Source: Planctomycetota bacterium (GTDB lineage: Bacteria; Planctomycetota; Phycisphaerae; FEN-1346). From it: a DNA stretch of 45,294 nt. The notes below the pieces were generated by a model. The model saw only the letters and a list, made by a program, of their open reading frames with translations. It was not told the DNA's origin and made no database searches. The stretch covers positions 1-45,294 of the forward strand of contig JAUVZF010000029.1 of NCBI GenBank assembly GCA_030602705.1, in the 5' to 3' direction. Shown here one piece after another: positions 14,133-22,787 of the stretch. The position numbers were made by a program, and so were the translations under genes. The first letter of the stretch is position 1. Each line of letters opens with the position of its first letter.

Positions 14133-15821
14133 ATGGCGAAGCGACAAGCCTCACGAACCACGCTCGAGCGCAAGAGCCGCCTCATCTTCGGGCTGCTGAT
14201 TTTCCTGACCGTCGCCGCGTGCCTCGGATGGCCGTGGTGGCAGATGAAACGCTCCGCGGGCTCCGGCGACCCCGGCCGCGCCCGTACGACGGCCCGGGCG
14301 TATCTCCAGAACATCCACGCCATCGCCTTCGCGGCCCCGCCGGCTGCCGCCAAGCAGCCGCCCGGCGCCAAGCCGTCGGACGAGGCCAGGCAACTTGCGG
14401 CCAAACGCGCCGAGTTGCTCCGGCATTTCGGCAAACCCAAGGGCGAGAAAGGGGCACGGCTGATCAAGATCGCCCCGGCCGAGCCGGACCAGCGCCAGCG
14501 GCCCCCCGCCTCGCTGGCCGGCTTCGAGGCCCAAGCCGTCGACAACTTCCTGAATCACCCTGAGGAGGTGAGCCTTTGCCGGACCGTCGGCCAATCGTTT
14601 CTCTATGCCCAGGCCCTACGTTGCACCGAGGGCGAGTGCCTCGACTGTCACCAGAACGAGTACCAAAAGGACGAACTCATCGGGGCCATCGTCGTGGAAC
14701 TCGACGTCAAAGATCGCCTCGACACGCTCCTGGCCAACCGGCTTACCCTCGTTGCGGCCGCGCTCCTGGTCGTCCTCGTGTCGATGGTCATCTTCGGCGC
14801 CCTGTTCCGCTACATGGTGGTGCGGCCGGTCCGGCATCTCAGGGACGTGGCCGACCGTGTCAGCGAGGGCGACCTTCAGGTCCGAAGCGAGATCGACACC
14901 GGCAACGAACTCGAGGTCCTCAGCGACGCCCTCAACCACATGCTCGACGAACTCTCGAAGGCCCAGGCGGACCTGCGGGCCGCCACCGAAACCCGCGACG
15001 CCAAACTCGACGAACTCGCCAAAGCCAACGTCGCCCTGTTCGAGACCAACCAGGTCAAGACCAAGTTCGTCACAACCATGAGCCACGAACTCCGAACGCC
15101 GCTGAACTCGATCATCGGCTTCGCCCAGGTCCTGAGCGATTCGGCGCCCGTCAAGAACGAGGCCAAACTCAGCCGCTACGCCGAGAACATCCTGACGAGC
15201 GGGCGCATGTTGCTCGAACTCATCGACGACCTCCTCGACCTGGCACAGATCGAGTCCGGCCGGCTACAGGTCCGCTGCGCCAAGACCGCCCCACGCGACC
15301 TTGCCGAGGTTGTCTGCAACATGGTCCGGCCGATGCTGCCCGAGAGCGGCCTGAACCTCGCCTACGAGGTCGATCCCGAGACCCCCGCCATGACCACCGA
15401 CCCGACCAAGGTGCAGCAAATCCTGTACAACCTCCTGTCGAACGCCATCAAGTTCACCGAGGAAGGCGAGGTCCGGCTCAAAATCCGGCCCGTCCAGGAC
15501 GAGCGGGTGGCGTTTGCGGTCATCGACACCGGGCCCGGCATCGGACGCGACCAGCAACTTCGCGTGTTTCAACGGTTTACACAACTGGACTCCGGCTACA
15601 CAAGACGGTATCGTGGTACGGGGTTGGGACTGTCGATCGTAAAAGAACTGACGGGCCTGCTCGGCGGAACGGTGTCGGTCGAGAGCGAGATCGGCAGCGG
15701 ATCGACCTTCACGGTGGTCCTGCCGGTCGATTCGAGCAACGCCGAAGGCCGGACCCCGGAAGACGTTGCGGCGGCCGAGGCAGCCGACGACGGCGCCGCC
15801 CAAGGTGAAAGACAAATCTAG
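14133..15821 (+). CDS. Sensor histidine kinase with CxxCH (haem c-type) Tll0287-like sensor domain
   Basis: A 562-residue two-component sensor. TM1 (about 17-36), periplasmic domain (37-203), TM2 (204-227), HAMP (228-280), a coiled linker, HisKA with the phospho-acceptor His318 in MSHELRTPLNSIIGF, and HATPase_c with the N box (NLLSNAIKF), G1 (DTGPGIG) and G2 (GTGLGLSIVKEL). The periplasmic domain ends in C164-TEGE-C169-L-D-C172-H173, a CxxCH haem c motif placed just before TM2 as in Tll0287-like/DUF3365 sensors. A redox or gas-sensing role is inference. A Glu/Ala-rich tail follows the kinase core. No response regulator is adjacent, so it is an orphan here. Confidence 0.9.
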   Translation: MAKRQASRTTLERKSRLIFGLLIFLTVAACLGWPWWQMKRSAGSGDPGRARTTARAYLQNIHAIAFAAPPAAAKQPPGAKPSDEARQLAAKRAELLRHFGKPKGEKGARLIKIAPAEPDQRQRPPASLAGFEAQAVDNFLNHPEEVSLCRTVGQSFLYAQALRCTEGECLDCHQNEYQKDELIGAIVVELDVKDRLDTLLANRLTLVAAALLVVLVSMVIFGALFRYMVVRPVRHLRDVADRVSEGDLQVRSEIDTGNELEVLSDALNHMLDELSKAQADLRAATETRDAKLDELAKANVALFETNQVKTKFVTTMSHELRTPLNSIIGFAQVLSDSAPVKNEAKLSRYAENILTSGRMLLELIDDLLDLAQIESGRLQVRCAKTAPRDLAEVVCNMVRPMLPESGLNLAYEVDPETPAMTTDPTKVQQILYNLLSNAIKFTEEGEVRLKIRPVQDERVAFAVIDTGPGIGRDQQLRVFQRFTQLDSGYTRRYRGTGLGLSIVKELTGLLGGTVSVESEIGSGSTFTVVLPVDSSNAEGRTPEDVAAAEAADDGAAQGERQI

Positions 15822-15823
15822 TG

Positions 15824-15939
15824 CTGCTTTGTCAACTTCGCCCCGGCTGACGAAAACCGGAAGCGCGGCCCGTACGGACCGCGCGGCCCGTACGGGCCGC
15901 GCCACGTCAATGGACGTGTGCCCTGAATTGACAAAGCAG
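15824..15939. repeat. 116-bp inverted-repeat segment with nested palindromes
   Basis: CTGCTTTGTCAA (15824-15835) is the exact reverse complement of 15928-15939. Between them lie two GCGGCCCGTACGG palindromes (15863-15902, the second identical to 3147-3168) and a CACGTC-AATG-GACGTG hairpin. It starts two bases after the kinase stop and could end that transcript. No target duplication is seen. Confidence 0.6.
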
Positions 15940-15982
15940 GACCGGGAGCCAAACGGGTCAACCGCACCCAAAGGAGAGCACG

Positions 15983-17086
15983 ATGTCAATTCTGTTTCGG
16001 TGTCCCTGCGGACGGAGCATGGTGGTGGAGTCCGACCGCGCAGGCGCGGTCGTCACGTGCCCGAACTGCCGGCGCAGCCTGAAGGTGCCCAGCGGAAAAG
16101 GGCGCGGCGTTGAGATTCCCGCCGCCGCCACCACGCGGACCTCGCGCCGCTGCAAACGTTGCGGCAAGGACGTCCCCGTGGACAGCCAGATCTGCCCACA
16201 CTGCAACACCATCATGATGGATGCCGTCGTACCAACGGCGCAGCCGACGACCGCCACCGCCCAGCCCGCCGCCACAGGCCGCCCATCCGCCGCCTCGGCC
16301 GCTTCGACTGGCATCATGTACGGCGGCGCGCGCGGCAACTGGTTTACCCGACTGACGCCCGGCGGCAAGGCTGGCGTCCTGATAGGCGCGTTCGTCTTCC
16401 TGATACTCATGGCAATCATCACCTACTTCATCGCCTCTTCCTACCACACCGGCCAGATTGCGGCCGCCAGGGAACGATTCACCAACGCACTCGCCGAGGG
16501 CAGAAAACACGAGAACCACGGACAGTTCCAGGAAGCCTACCGCCTGTACGCCGTGCCCACCGAGGTCGTCGAGTATCTCAGGGACACCGGCATCAGGAGC
16601 GACGCCGAACTGACCAACGCCGTCCACGCGCGGATGATCGCCCTGCAATACCTCGTGGGCATAGTCAAGACGAAGGAGGAGATTCAGTGGAGGCCCAAAA
16701 GCCAGGCCGAGTACGACCAGGCCATGGCCTACCTTAAGGATCCGAAGAACTATGGGCCCTACCGGCAGTTGTGCCTTGCGCTGAGCGAATCCGGCTTGGC
16801 CGCGGTCGCCGCCGGAACGACGGCCACCCCCAACCAGCCGACGTACGAGGCGAAGGTCTCGCTGGCCGTCGAGGCCTACATGCGACTCATCCAGCAAACC
16901 ACCGTCCAACAGCGGGCCCAACTGACGTTCCAGACCGTTATCCAGGGCGTTCGCGACCTCGGCGACGCCAACAGGCACTGGAACGACAACCAACGCACCA
17001 TCTGCCTCGACAGGGCCAAGGCCTATTTCGAGGCGCTCAAGGAGCGCGTCTCGAAACCGGGGTATCCCGACGCCATCCGCCAGTAA
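15983..17086 (+). CDS. Double zinc-ribbon, single-pass membrane protein
   Basis: A 367-residue protein of unknown function. A first zinc ribbon uses C7, C9, C26 and C29 and a second uses C57, C60, C71 and C74 (CKRCGK...CPHCN). An Ala/Thr/Pro-rich linker (78-110) is followed by one transmembrane helix (about 131-153). The C-terminal half (155-367) is all-helical and TPR-like in look (AARERFTNALAEGRKHENHG, then QEAYRLYAVPTEV). Cytoplasmic ribbons and an extracytoplasmic helical domain are the likely topology. Strong AAGGAGA ribosome site. No enzymatic motif is visible. Confidence 0.78.
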   Translation: MSILFRCPCGRSMVVESDRAGAVVTCPNCRRSLKVPSGKGRGVEIPAAATTRTSRRCKRCGKDVPVDSQICPHCNTIMMDAVVPTAQPTTATAQPAATGRPSAASAASTGIMYGGARGNWFTRLTPGGKAGVLIGAFVFLILMAIITYFIASSYHTGQIAAARERFTNALAEGRKHENHGQFQEAYRLYAVPTEVVEYLRDTGIRSDAELTNAVHARMIALQYLVGIVKTKEEIQWRPKSQAEYDQAMAYLKDPKNYGPYRQLCLALSESGLAAVAAGTTATPNQPTYEAKVSLAVEAYMRLIQQTTVQQRAQLTFQTVIQGVRDLGDANRHWNDNQRTICLDRAKAYFEALKERVSKPGYPDAIRQ

Positions 17087-17154
17087 GCCAGCACGCGCGG
17101 GCTACAGCAGTTCGCGCTTGGGTATGCCAACGGGTTGCGCGTGTAGCGCGTGTA

Positions 17155-17181
17155 GCGCGGTGGGTCTCCTGACCCACCGCG
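17155..17181. repeat. GCGGTGGGT palindrome, fourth copy
   Basis: Same arms as the three palindromes at 4868-4991, again between two convergent genes (the zinc-ribbon protein and guaB). This fits a shared bidirectional terminator role, although no T-run is present. Confidence 0.7.
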
Positions 17182-17201
17182 TTTGGCTGTAGCGCGGCAG
17201 G

Positions 17202-18683
17202 TCACAGCTGTTCCGGGAAGGTCGCGATGCTGTAGTTCGGCGCCTCCTGCGTGATGGCGATGTCGTGCGGATGGCCTTCCAGCACGCCCGCCCGGCTGAT
17301 ACGCATGAATCGCGGGCGCGTCCGAAGGTCCTCGATCGTCCGGCACCCGCAGTACCCCATGCCGGCACGCACGCCGCCCACCAACTGGTACACGAAGTCG
17401 GCCAGCGGCCCGCGATGCGGCACGCGTCCCTCCACGCCTTCGGGCACCAGTTTCTCGCCGCGTCGCCGCTGGGCATCCTGCGCGTACCGTCCGGCCGACC
17501 CTTTGACCATCGCCCCGAGCGACCCCATCCCGCGGTAGGCCTTGAAGGTGCGGCCCTTGTAGATGATGACCTCGCCGGGCGCCTCGTCGAGGCCCGCCAG
17601 CAGGCTGCCCAGCATCACGCTCGACGCCCCGGCCGCCAGCGCCTTCGTAATGTCGCCGCTGTGACGGATGCCGCCGTCCGAGATGATCGGCACGCCTTGC
17701 TTTTCGGCCTCTTCGGCACACGCCGCCACCGCGCTGATCTGCGGCATGCCCACGCCGCTCACCACGCGGGTCGTGCAGATCGACCCCGGCCCGATGCCCA
17801 CCTTGACGCCGCAGGCGCCGGCCTTCACGAGGTCGGCCACCGCCTCGGCCGTGGCGACGTTGCCCGCCACCAACTGGATGTCGCGCGTCCGGCGCAGTTT
17901 CTTGATCGTCTCCATGACGTTGGCCGAGTGGCCGTGAGCCGTGTCCAGCACCAGCAGGTCCACGTCCTTTTCGATGAGCCGCTCCGCCCGCTCGTAGTCG
18001 TGGACGCCCACGGCGGCGCCCACGCGGAGGCGCCCGCGCTCGTCGCGGCAGGCGTTCGGAAACTGGTGAAGTTTCTCGATATCCTTGATCGTAATCAGGC
18101 CGACGAGCGCCCCGGCGTCGTCCACGAGCGGCAGTTTCTCGACCTTGTTCCTGAGCAGGATCTTCGCGGCCTCCTCCAGGGTCGTCGAGGGGGGGGCCGT
18201 AATCAGGTTCTCGCGCGTCATGACGTCGGAGATCGCCATCTCCTCGTCTTCCAGAAACTTCATGTCGCGCCGCGTCAGAATGCCCACCAGTCGCCCGCCC
18301 GCGATGATCGGGATGCCCGAGATGTTCTGCTCGTCCATCACCCGCTGGGCCGTCGCCACACGCTCCGCCGGGCCAAGCGTCACGGGGTCGAGTATCACGC
18401 CGTTGGCGCTGCGTTTCACCTTCTCGACCTCGCGGCACTGGTCGTCGATCGAGAGGTTCTTGTGAATGATGCCGATGCCGCCCTCCTGCGCCAGCGCGAT
18501 CGCCAGCGCCGCCTCGGTCACCGTGTCCATGGCGGCCGAAACGACGGGGATGTTGATGCGGATGTCGCGCGTCAGACGGGTCGACGTATCGGCGTCGCGC
18601 GGCACCACGTCGCTGTAGGCGGGGATGAGCAGAACGTCGTCGAACGTGATTCCGTCGCCGATGATGCGATCGGTCATGGACAT
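17202..18683 (-). CDS. guaB: Inosine-5'-monophosphate dehydrogenase GuaB
   Basis: NAD-dependent oxidation of IMP to XMP, the committed step of GMP synthesis. 493 residues. TIM-barrel start [18 protein letters not shown], two CBS domains (about 97-150 and 158-210), the active-site loop [15 protein letters not shown] with catalytic Cys303, [42 protein letters not shown] and the flap Arg-Tyr pair in GSAGRYAQD. The ATG at 18683 is favoured by AGGAGA about 10 nt upstream. A second ATG is two codons later. Confidence 0.97.
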   Translation of the reverse strand: MSMTDRIIGDGITFDDVLLIPAYSDVVPRDADTSTRLTRDIRINIPVVSAAMDTVTEAALAIALAQEGGIGIIHKNLSIDDQCREVEKVKRSANGVILDPVTLGPAERVATAQRVMDEQNISGIPIIAGGRLVGILTRRDMKFLEDEEMAISDVMTRENLITAPPSTTLEEAAKILLRNKVEKLPLVDDAGALVGLITIKDIEKLHQFPNACRDERGRLRVGAAVGVHDYERAERLIEKDVDLLVLDTAHGHSANVMETIKKLRRTRDIQLVAGNVATAEAVADLVKAGACGVKVGIGPGSICTTRVVSGVGMPQISAVAACAEEAEKQGVPIISDGGIRHSGDITKALAAGASSVMLGSLLAGLDEAPGEVIIYKGRTFKAYRGMGSLGAMVKGSAGRYAQDAQRRRGEKLVPEGVEGRVPHRGPLADFVYQLVGGVRAGMGYCGCRTIEDLRTRPRFMRISRAGVLEGHPHDIAITQEAPNYSIATFPEQL

Positions 18684-18785
18684 AGGTCTCGGGTCTCCTG
18701 CGGCCGGCGCGTTCCTCTCATCAGGCGGCGCGCGATGGGTCGCGGCCAACCTCCGCCGCGCGGGGGGCAGGATGGGCCCGGCCGC

Positions 18786-20723
18786 TCAGGCCTTTCCGAG
18801 GATCGCCCTGACCCGTCGGCAGATTGACTCACTGTCCAGGCCGACGTACGCGAGAACGTCGTCGGCCGATTTGCCCGACTTCGGCATGCGCTCGGGCGTC
18901 ATCGTCGATACGCTCACATCCGCACGCTCGCCGGCGGCTACCGCCACGGCGCTCCCCAGGCCGCCGCCGTAATTGTCTTCCACAACGAGCAGCATCGCGC
19001 CGTCGCCCGCACCGACGGCCTCCAGGAAATCGTCGGCCAGCGGCAGACTGTACGCGTCCACCAGGCCGCACTCCACACCGCCGGCCTTCAGGGCCTCGAT
19101 CACCTTCAGCGACTCGTGCACCATGTAACCCCACGACACGATCACGAGGTCCTTGCCCTCGACCAGCACCTTCTGCCCGATCAGGTGGAACTCCTCGTCC
19201 GCCTCGTACAGAAGCGGCGTCGTCGGACGAAGCGTCCGCATGTACGCCAGGCCCTCGTAGTTGGCCATCAGGCACACCAGTTTATACGTGCTGATGGCGT
19301 CGCACGGGTTCAGCACCACGGCCCCGGGATGCCCCTTCGGCGTCGTCACGCCTGCCAGCGAGCCGAAGAACGCCGTATCGACAACGCCCATCTGGCTGGG
19401 CCCGTCGGCGCCCAGGCTGATGCCCGAGTGGCTGCCCACGATCTTCACGTTCGCGCACGTGTAGGCCGCCATCTCGATCTGGTCGTACGCACGGACGAGG
19501 AACTTCGCGAACGAGTTGGCGAACGGAATCTTGCCGGTCGCCGCCAGCCCGGCGGCCGCCGAGATCATGTTCTGCTCGGCGATGCGGCACTCAAAGAATC
19601 GGTCCGGAAACGCCTGGCCGAACAGTTGCGAGAACGTCGAGTTCGACACGTCGCCGTCGAGCGCCACGATCCGGTCCGACGCCTTCCCCAGGGCGAGCAG
19701 CGTCAGGCCGTACGCGTGACGGGTGGCCAGTTCGCCCTTGGCAGCGCCGTCGGCGAACTTGGTGCCCTCGGCCAGTTTCACGAAATCCGGGTCGGGCATC
19801 GAAATGGGTCCGCTCTCGGTCGCCGCCGTCTCGCCTTTCGGCGCCGCCGGGCACAGTTGCATGTCGGGCGGGGGTTCGGGAAGGGTCAACTCCGCCAGCG
19901 CCGCCTCGGCCCCCTCGGCCGTCAGCGGTCTGCCGTGGTAGCCCACCTGCTGGAGTTCGCTCACGCCCCAGCCCTTGACCGTCCTGGCGATGACGACGAC
20001 CGGCTTGCCTTCGGGCGGCGCGAGCGACAGGGCCTTCAAGACCGCGTCCGGGTCGTGACCGTTTATCGCGACCGGGTGCAGGCCGTACGCCTTGACCTTG
20101 GCGACGAGCATCTCGTGGCTCTGCTGGCCGCTGACGTAATCGCTCTGGCCCATCTTGTTGCAGTTGAAGATGACGCGGACGTTCGTCAGGCTGCGGTCGG
20201 CGAGGAAATCGAGTGCCTCCCAGATCTGCCCCTCGCGGCTCTCGCCGTCGCCGCACAGGACGTAGATGACCCTGTCGCTGCTGTCCAGTTGGGCTGCCAG
20301 GCCCAGGCCCGCCGCCACGCTGATGCCCTGCCCCAACGAGCCCGTGGCCGCATCGAAGAACGGAAACCCGAGCGCCGGGTTCGGATGACCGTCGAGCACG
20401 CTCTGGATGTCGCGAAGCGTCTGGAGGTCCTCAACGGTCAACTTGCGGGCGTTTGCCGGGTCGGTCCCGACGACGCCGCCCAGGTCGGCATAGGCCGCAT
20501 AGACGATGGGCACCGCGTGGCCTTCGGACAGGACCAAGCGGTCGCTGTTGGGGTTCCACGGATTCGCCAGGTCGTACCGCATCTTGTGATACATGAGGAC
20601 GGCCGTGATATGGGCGAGGCTGTTTGCGGAACTCGGATGGCCGGACCCTGCGGCAGTGGTCATCTCGACCGCGCGGCGGCACATTTGAACCGCCTTGTAG
20701 TTGACGGCATCGGCGAAACTCAT
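18786..20723 (-). CDS. tkt: Transketolase
   Basis: A thiamine-diphosphate enzyme of the pentose phosphate pathway that moves two-carbon units between sugar phosphates. 645 residues, with both halves in one chain. TPP domain: AGSGHPSSANSLAHITAVL, SEGHA, GDGESREGQIWEALDF and the NCNKMGQSDYV metal-binding region. The Pyr domain (from about 345) has ALDGDVSNSTF, FFECRIAEQNMISAAAGLA and SHSGISLGADGPSQMG. The C-terminal domain follows. The frame extends to 21002, but homology starts at MSFADAVNYKA, an AAGGAGA site precedes this ATG, and the promoter at 20823-20851 lies between the two possible starts. Confidence 0.95.
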   Translation of the reverse strand: MSFADAVNYKAVQMCRRAVEMTTAAGSGHPSSANSLAHITAVLMYHKMRYDLANPWNPNSDRLVLSEGHAVPIVYAAYADLGGVVGTDPANARKLTVEDLQTLRDIQSVLDGHPNPALGFPFFDAATGSLGQGISVAAGLGLAAQLDSSDRVIYVLCGDGESREGQIWEALDFLADRSLTNVRVIFNCNKMGQSDYVSGQQSHEMLVAKVKAYGLHPVAINGHDPDAVLKALSLAPPEGKPVVVIARTVKGWGVSELQQVGYHGRPLTAEGAEAALAELTLPEPPPDMQLCPAAPKGETAATESGPISMPDPDFVKLAEGTKFADGAAKGELATRHAYGLTLLALGKASDRIVALDGDVSNSTFSQLFGQAFPDRFFECRIAEQNMISAAAGLAATGKIPFANSFAKFLVRAYDQIEMAAYTCANVKIVGSHSGISLGADGPSQMGVVDTAFFGSLAGVTTPKGHPGAVVLNPCDAISTYKLVCLMANYEGLAYMRTLRPTTPLLYEADEEFHLIGQKVLVEGKDLVIVSWGYMVHESLKVIEALKAGGVECGLVDAYSLPLADDFLEAVGAGDGAMLLVVEDNYGGGLGSAVAVAAGERADVSVSTMTPERMPKSGKSADDVLAYVGLDSESICRRVRAILGKA

Positions 20724-20822
20724 CCGAAGTCTCCTTCTCCTGCCCCCGACTTCGCACCTTCCGCAAAAGACATCGGGCAAACCCCGGCGAGATCCAAGGT
20801 CTGCCCGCTCCGCCGGTATCGG

Positions 20823-20851
20823 ACTGTATAAGAACCAGCGCGCCGCGTCAA
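20823..20851 (-). promoter_or_regulatory. Promoter of transketolase
   Basis: TTGACG (20851-20846), 17-nt spacer, TACAGT (20828-20823) on the minus strand, with start near 20816 and a leader of about 93 nt. The rest of the gap 20724-21137 shows no credible gene. From about 20870 its base composition already shifts towards that of the TIR islet. Confidence 0.55.
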
Positions 20852-21137
20852 CAAGATTCTCGGGATGGGGCGGGAAGGGGTGTGACAACCACCTCGGCCA
20901 TAGGCAAGAAACTCCCAGCGGGACTGCCCAAGAACGCGCGTTCCACAACCAGCCTTGGCCGGCCGTGTGTTTGTCCAGCCAGCCACCCGGCCACAGACTC
21001 ACCAGCGAGAGTCAGTTGGATGAGGAGGGCCACAGAACTCATCAACGGTCTTTCGATGCGGTGATGCAATTCGCCAAGAAAGCGTTAGCCAAGAAGCCCA
21101 GCTTAGCACCATGATGCATGTACGTTGCCTTCATAGA

Positions 21138-21989
21138 TCAGGCGCCATTGCCCAGCCAGCTTTGGACGCGCGCTGCCGCGTCCTCGGCCAACGAGTACTC
21201 CTTGTAAAGCTTCATGAGAACGTCCGTGTGCAGGGCTTTCAGCGATTCATGCTTGAGTATCAGACAGTCCCGCCCAAGCAGATGCATCATCCCAAGCTCG
21301 TATGCGACATTGGGGTTAAACTTCTGTTTGGGCTCTGGCTGGTCAAATAGCGCCAAGCCGCGTGAGCAGCACAGGAGGCAAGCAACGGGATTATAGAGGT
21401 CGTCTGTGATATCGTACTCTGACGCCAAAACACCAAGGAAGCCACATTTCTTGAGCGCCCCCTTCACCGCCGCAATCAGACTCTTGTTTCGCCCTCGGTA
21501 CCTGATCATCAGGAAAACCGACTTGTCGAAAGGATGGGTGGTAAGAAAGGCTGACACATTGCTGCGCCAACCCAGCAGCGAGTTAGGCACGAGGCTGAGG
21601 GGCAAGTCCGGGATGCCGGGAATGAAGAGTTCCTCCGGCACTGCCGTACGCGGAGCCAGGCTAGGAGAGCTCGCAGGGGGCAAATGGAGCACGAGACTGT
21701 TGGCCAAAGCAATAGCGCGGTTGAGCCTCCTACGATACTCACTAACAGGCTTTACTCGCGTCGTCAACGCTGCCAAGACTTCCAGCTCAGCAGCCAGCTT
21801 GTGGAATTCGCGCCTGCTCGAAAGCAGTGGTTGCACCGCTGGGCCGAAAGTAGAAACCCAAGCCCGGTAAAGCGTGCGAAATCTCTCTCGAACCGTCTCG
21901 TGGCGAACAGTCTTCGTGGGGATCTCGCCGAGAATGCCTTGCAAAGCCCTTAGCTCGGACCTGAAAGATTCGAAGGTTGCCGCTGACAC
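21138..21989 (-). CDS. TIR-like nucleotide-binding domain protein, putative defence effector
   Basis: A 283-residue protein with an N-terminal helical region (1-140) and a C-terminal TIR-like alpha/beta domain (about 156-265). The domain starts KSVFLMIRYRGRN, continues EYDITDDLYNPVACLLCCSRGLALFD and has the hallmark FNPNVAYELGMMHLLGRD (224-241, candidate catalytic Glu231), followed by CLILKHESLKALHTDVLMKLYKEYS. NPNVxYELG is typical of TIR-like/nucleoside-deoxyribosyltransferase-like proteins that bind or cleave NAD or nucleotides. Start is GTG 21989 with AGGGGG 8 nt upstream, 12 nt after the partner gene. GC is lower than in neighbours: 31 of 60 in line 21361-21420 against 41 of 60 in line 18841-18900. 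A role in phage defence is inference. Confidence 0.72.
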   Translation of the reverse strand: MSAATFESFRSELRALQGILGEIPTKTVRHETVRERFRTLYRAWVSTFGPAVQPLLSSRREFHKLAAELEVLAALTTRVKPVSEYRRRLNRAIALANSLVLHLPPASSPSLAPRTAVPEELFIPGIPDLPLSLVPNSLLGWRSNVSAFLTTHPFDKSVFLMIRYRGRNKSLIAAVKGALKKCGFLGVLASEYDITDDLYNPVACLLCCSRGLALFDQPEPKQKFNPNVAYELGMMHLLGRDCLILKHESLKALHTDVLMKLYKEYSLAEDAAARVQSWLGNGA

Positions 21990-22001
21990 TTAAGCAACCC
22001 C

Positions 22002-22496
22002 CTACGCGTTGAGCAGCTCCTGGATGGCCTCTTCCCCATCCGTTGTCAACACATACGCTCTCTTGCCCTCTTTGTCTCCCGAAGGCATAATCAAGCCCTT
22101 CCTGATGTTCTTTGCCATCCCCTCGCTTGGGTTTTTGGGAGGGTTGGCCTTTGCAAGGCGTATGGTGCGTGCCACCTCAGCCGTCGTGAAACTCTCTTGC
22201 CTGCCGTAGTTCTCAAGGTAGTACCCAGCAGCGAGGACGCGCCCCACATCAGTCTTGGCGGACCCCTTCCTGAAGAACTGCGCTACGGACATCTTCTTGG
22301 CGCGGCCGGTGCTTGCGGGCGCGACCGCAGGCGCTCCTTCCCCACTTGGGCCCCTTGGGGCAGGACCAATCTGCTTATACTGGTCGAGGAAGTCCTGCAC
22401 CTTTTTCTCGACGAAGTCCTTGGGGCCAGTAACCTCAACCTCGTTGTCGCCAACCCGCACCCGCATCGTCACATCACCCTTTTTCGTTTCAGCCAT
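22002..22496 (-). CDS. Two-domain protein with C-terminal winged-helix-like region, partner of the TIR-like gene
   Basis: A 164-residue protein, not assigned to a named family. The N-terminus (10-42, MRVRVGDNEVEVTGPKDFVE then KKVQDFLDQYKQ) looks like a short beta-hairpin plus helix. A Pro/Ala/Gly linker (44-66) leads to a helical domain (67-164): MSVAQFFRKGSAKTDVGRVL, AAGYYLENYGRQESFTTAEV, then NPSEGMAKNIRKGLIMPSGD and YVLTTDGEEAIQELLNA. The order helix, FTTAEV helix, NIRKGLI recognition-like helix and a beta-wing fits a winged helix. It is the first gene of a two-gene transcript with the TIR-like gene, with a GAGGGAG ribosome site. A sensor, regulator or adaptor for the effector is the simplest reading. 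Confidence 0.7.
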   Translation of the reverse strand: MAETKKGDVTMRVRVGDNEVEVTGPKDFVEKKVQDFLDQYKQIGPAPRGPSGEGAPAVAPASTGRAKKMSVAQFFRKGSAKTDVGRVLAAGYYLENYGRQESFTTAEVARTIRLAKANPPKNPSEGMAKNIRKGLIMPSGDKEGKRAYVLTTDGEEAIQELLNA

Positions 22497-22644
22497 TTGA
22501 AGGCTCCCTCATCACATAACCAAGCCAGCCCAGCGAATTCGAGACAGACAATATCAATTGGCCCAGGCCTCTTGCTCCAACCCGTTGGATTCCTGCCATG
22601 CGGATAGAGTAATGCCACGTGGCGCCGCGGTCAAGTTCAATCCT

Positions 22645-22706
22645 TTTGGTCACTGGTCATTTGGCATGTGTCATTTGTCATTCGTCACTGGTCACTTGCC
22701 ACTGCG
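22645..22706. repeat. Degenerate GGTCATT/TGTCATT short tandem repeat
   Basis: About eight imperfect 7-9-nt units (TGGTCATT, TGTCATT, CGTCACT and similar) lie in the 291-nt gap between the TIR pair and the secreted-protein gene. The gap also carries CGCATTCCGCAAT-type repeats near 22741-22780. No gene is seen here. Such units are slippage-prone and may mark the edge of the islet. Confidence 0.6.
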
Positions 22707-22787
22707 TCCCGAAGCCAAAGGATCGCCGTCGATTCCGCGCGCCGCATTCCGCAATGAGGCCTTCGGTCCTCCGCAATACCCGCTCCC

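Noticed and set aside
17265-18827. 520-residue plus-strand ORF opposite guaB
   Set aside because: Antisense frame of a certain gene, with composition typical of GC-rich mirror frames.
19116-20831. 571-residue plus-strand ORF opposite transketolase
   Set aside because: Mirror frame of tkt, with His/Arg/Val-rich nonsense and no family.
22645-22706. Iteron-type replication origin
   Set aside because: Units are short and degenerate, there is no replication gene near, and no AT-rich stretch beside them.
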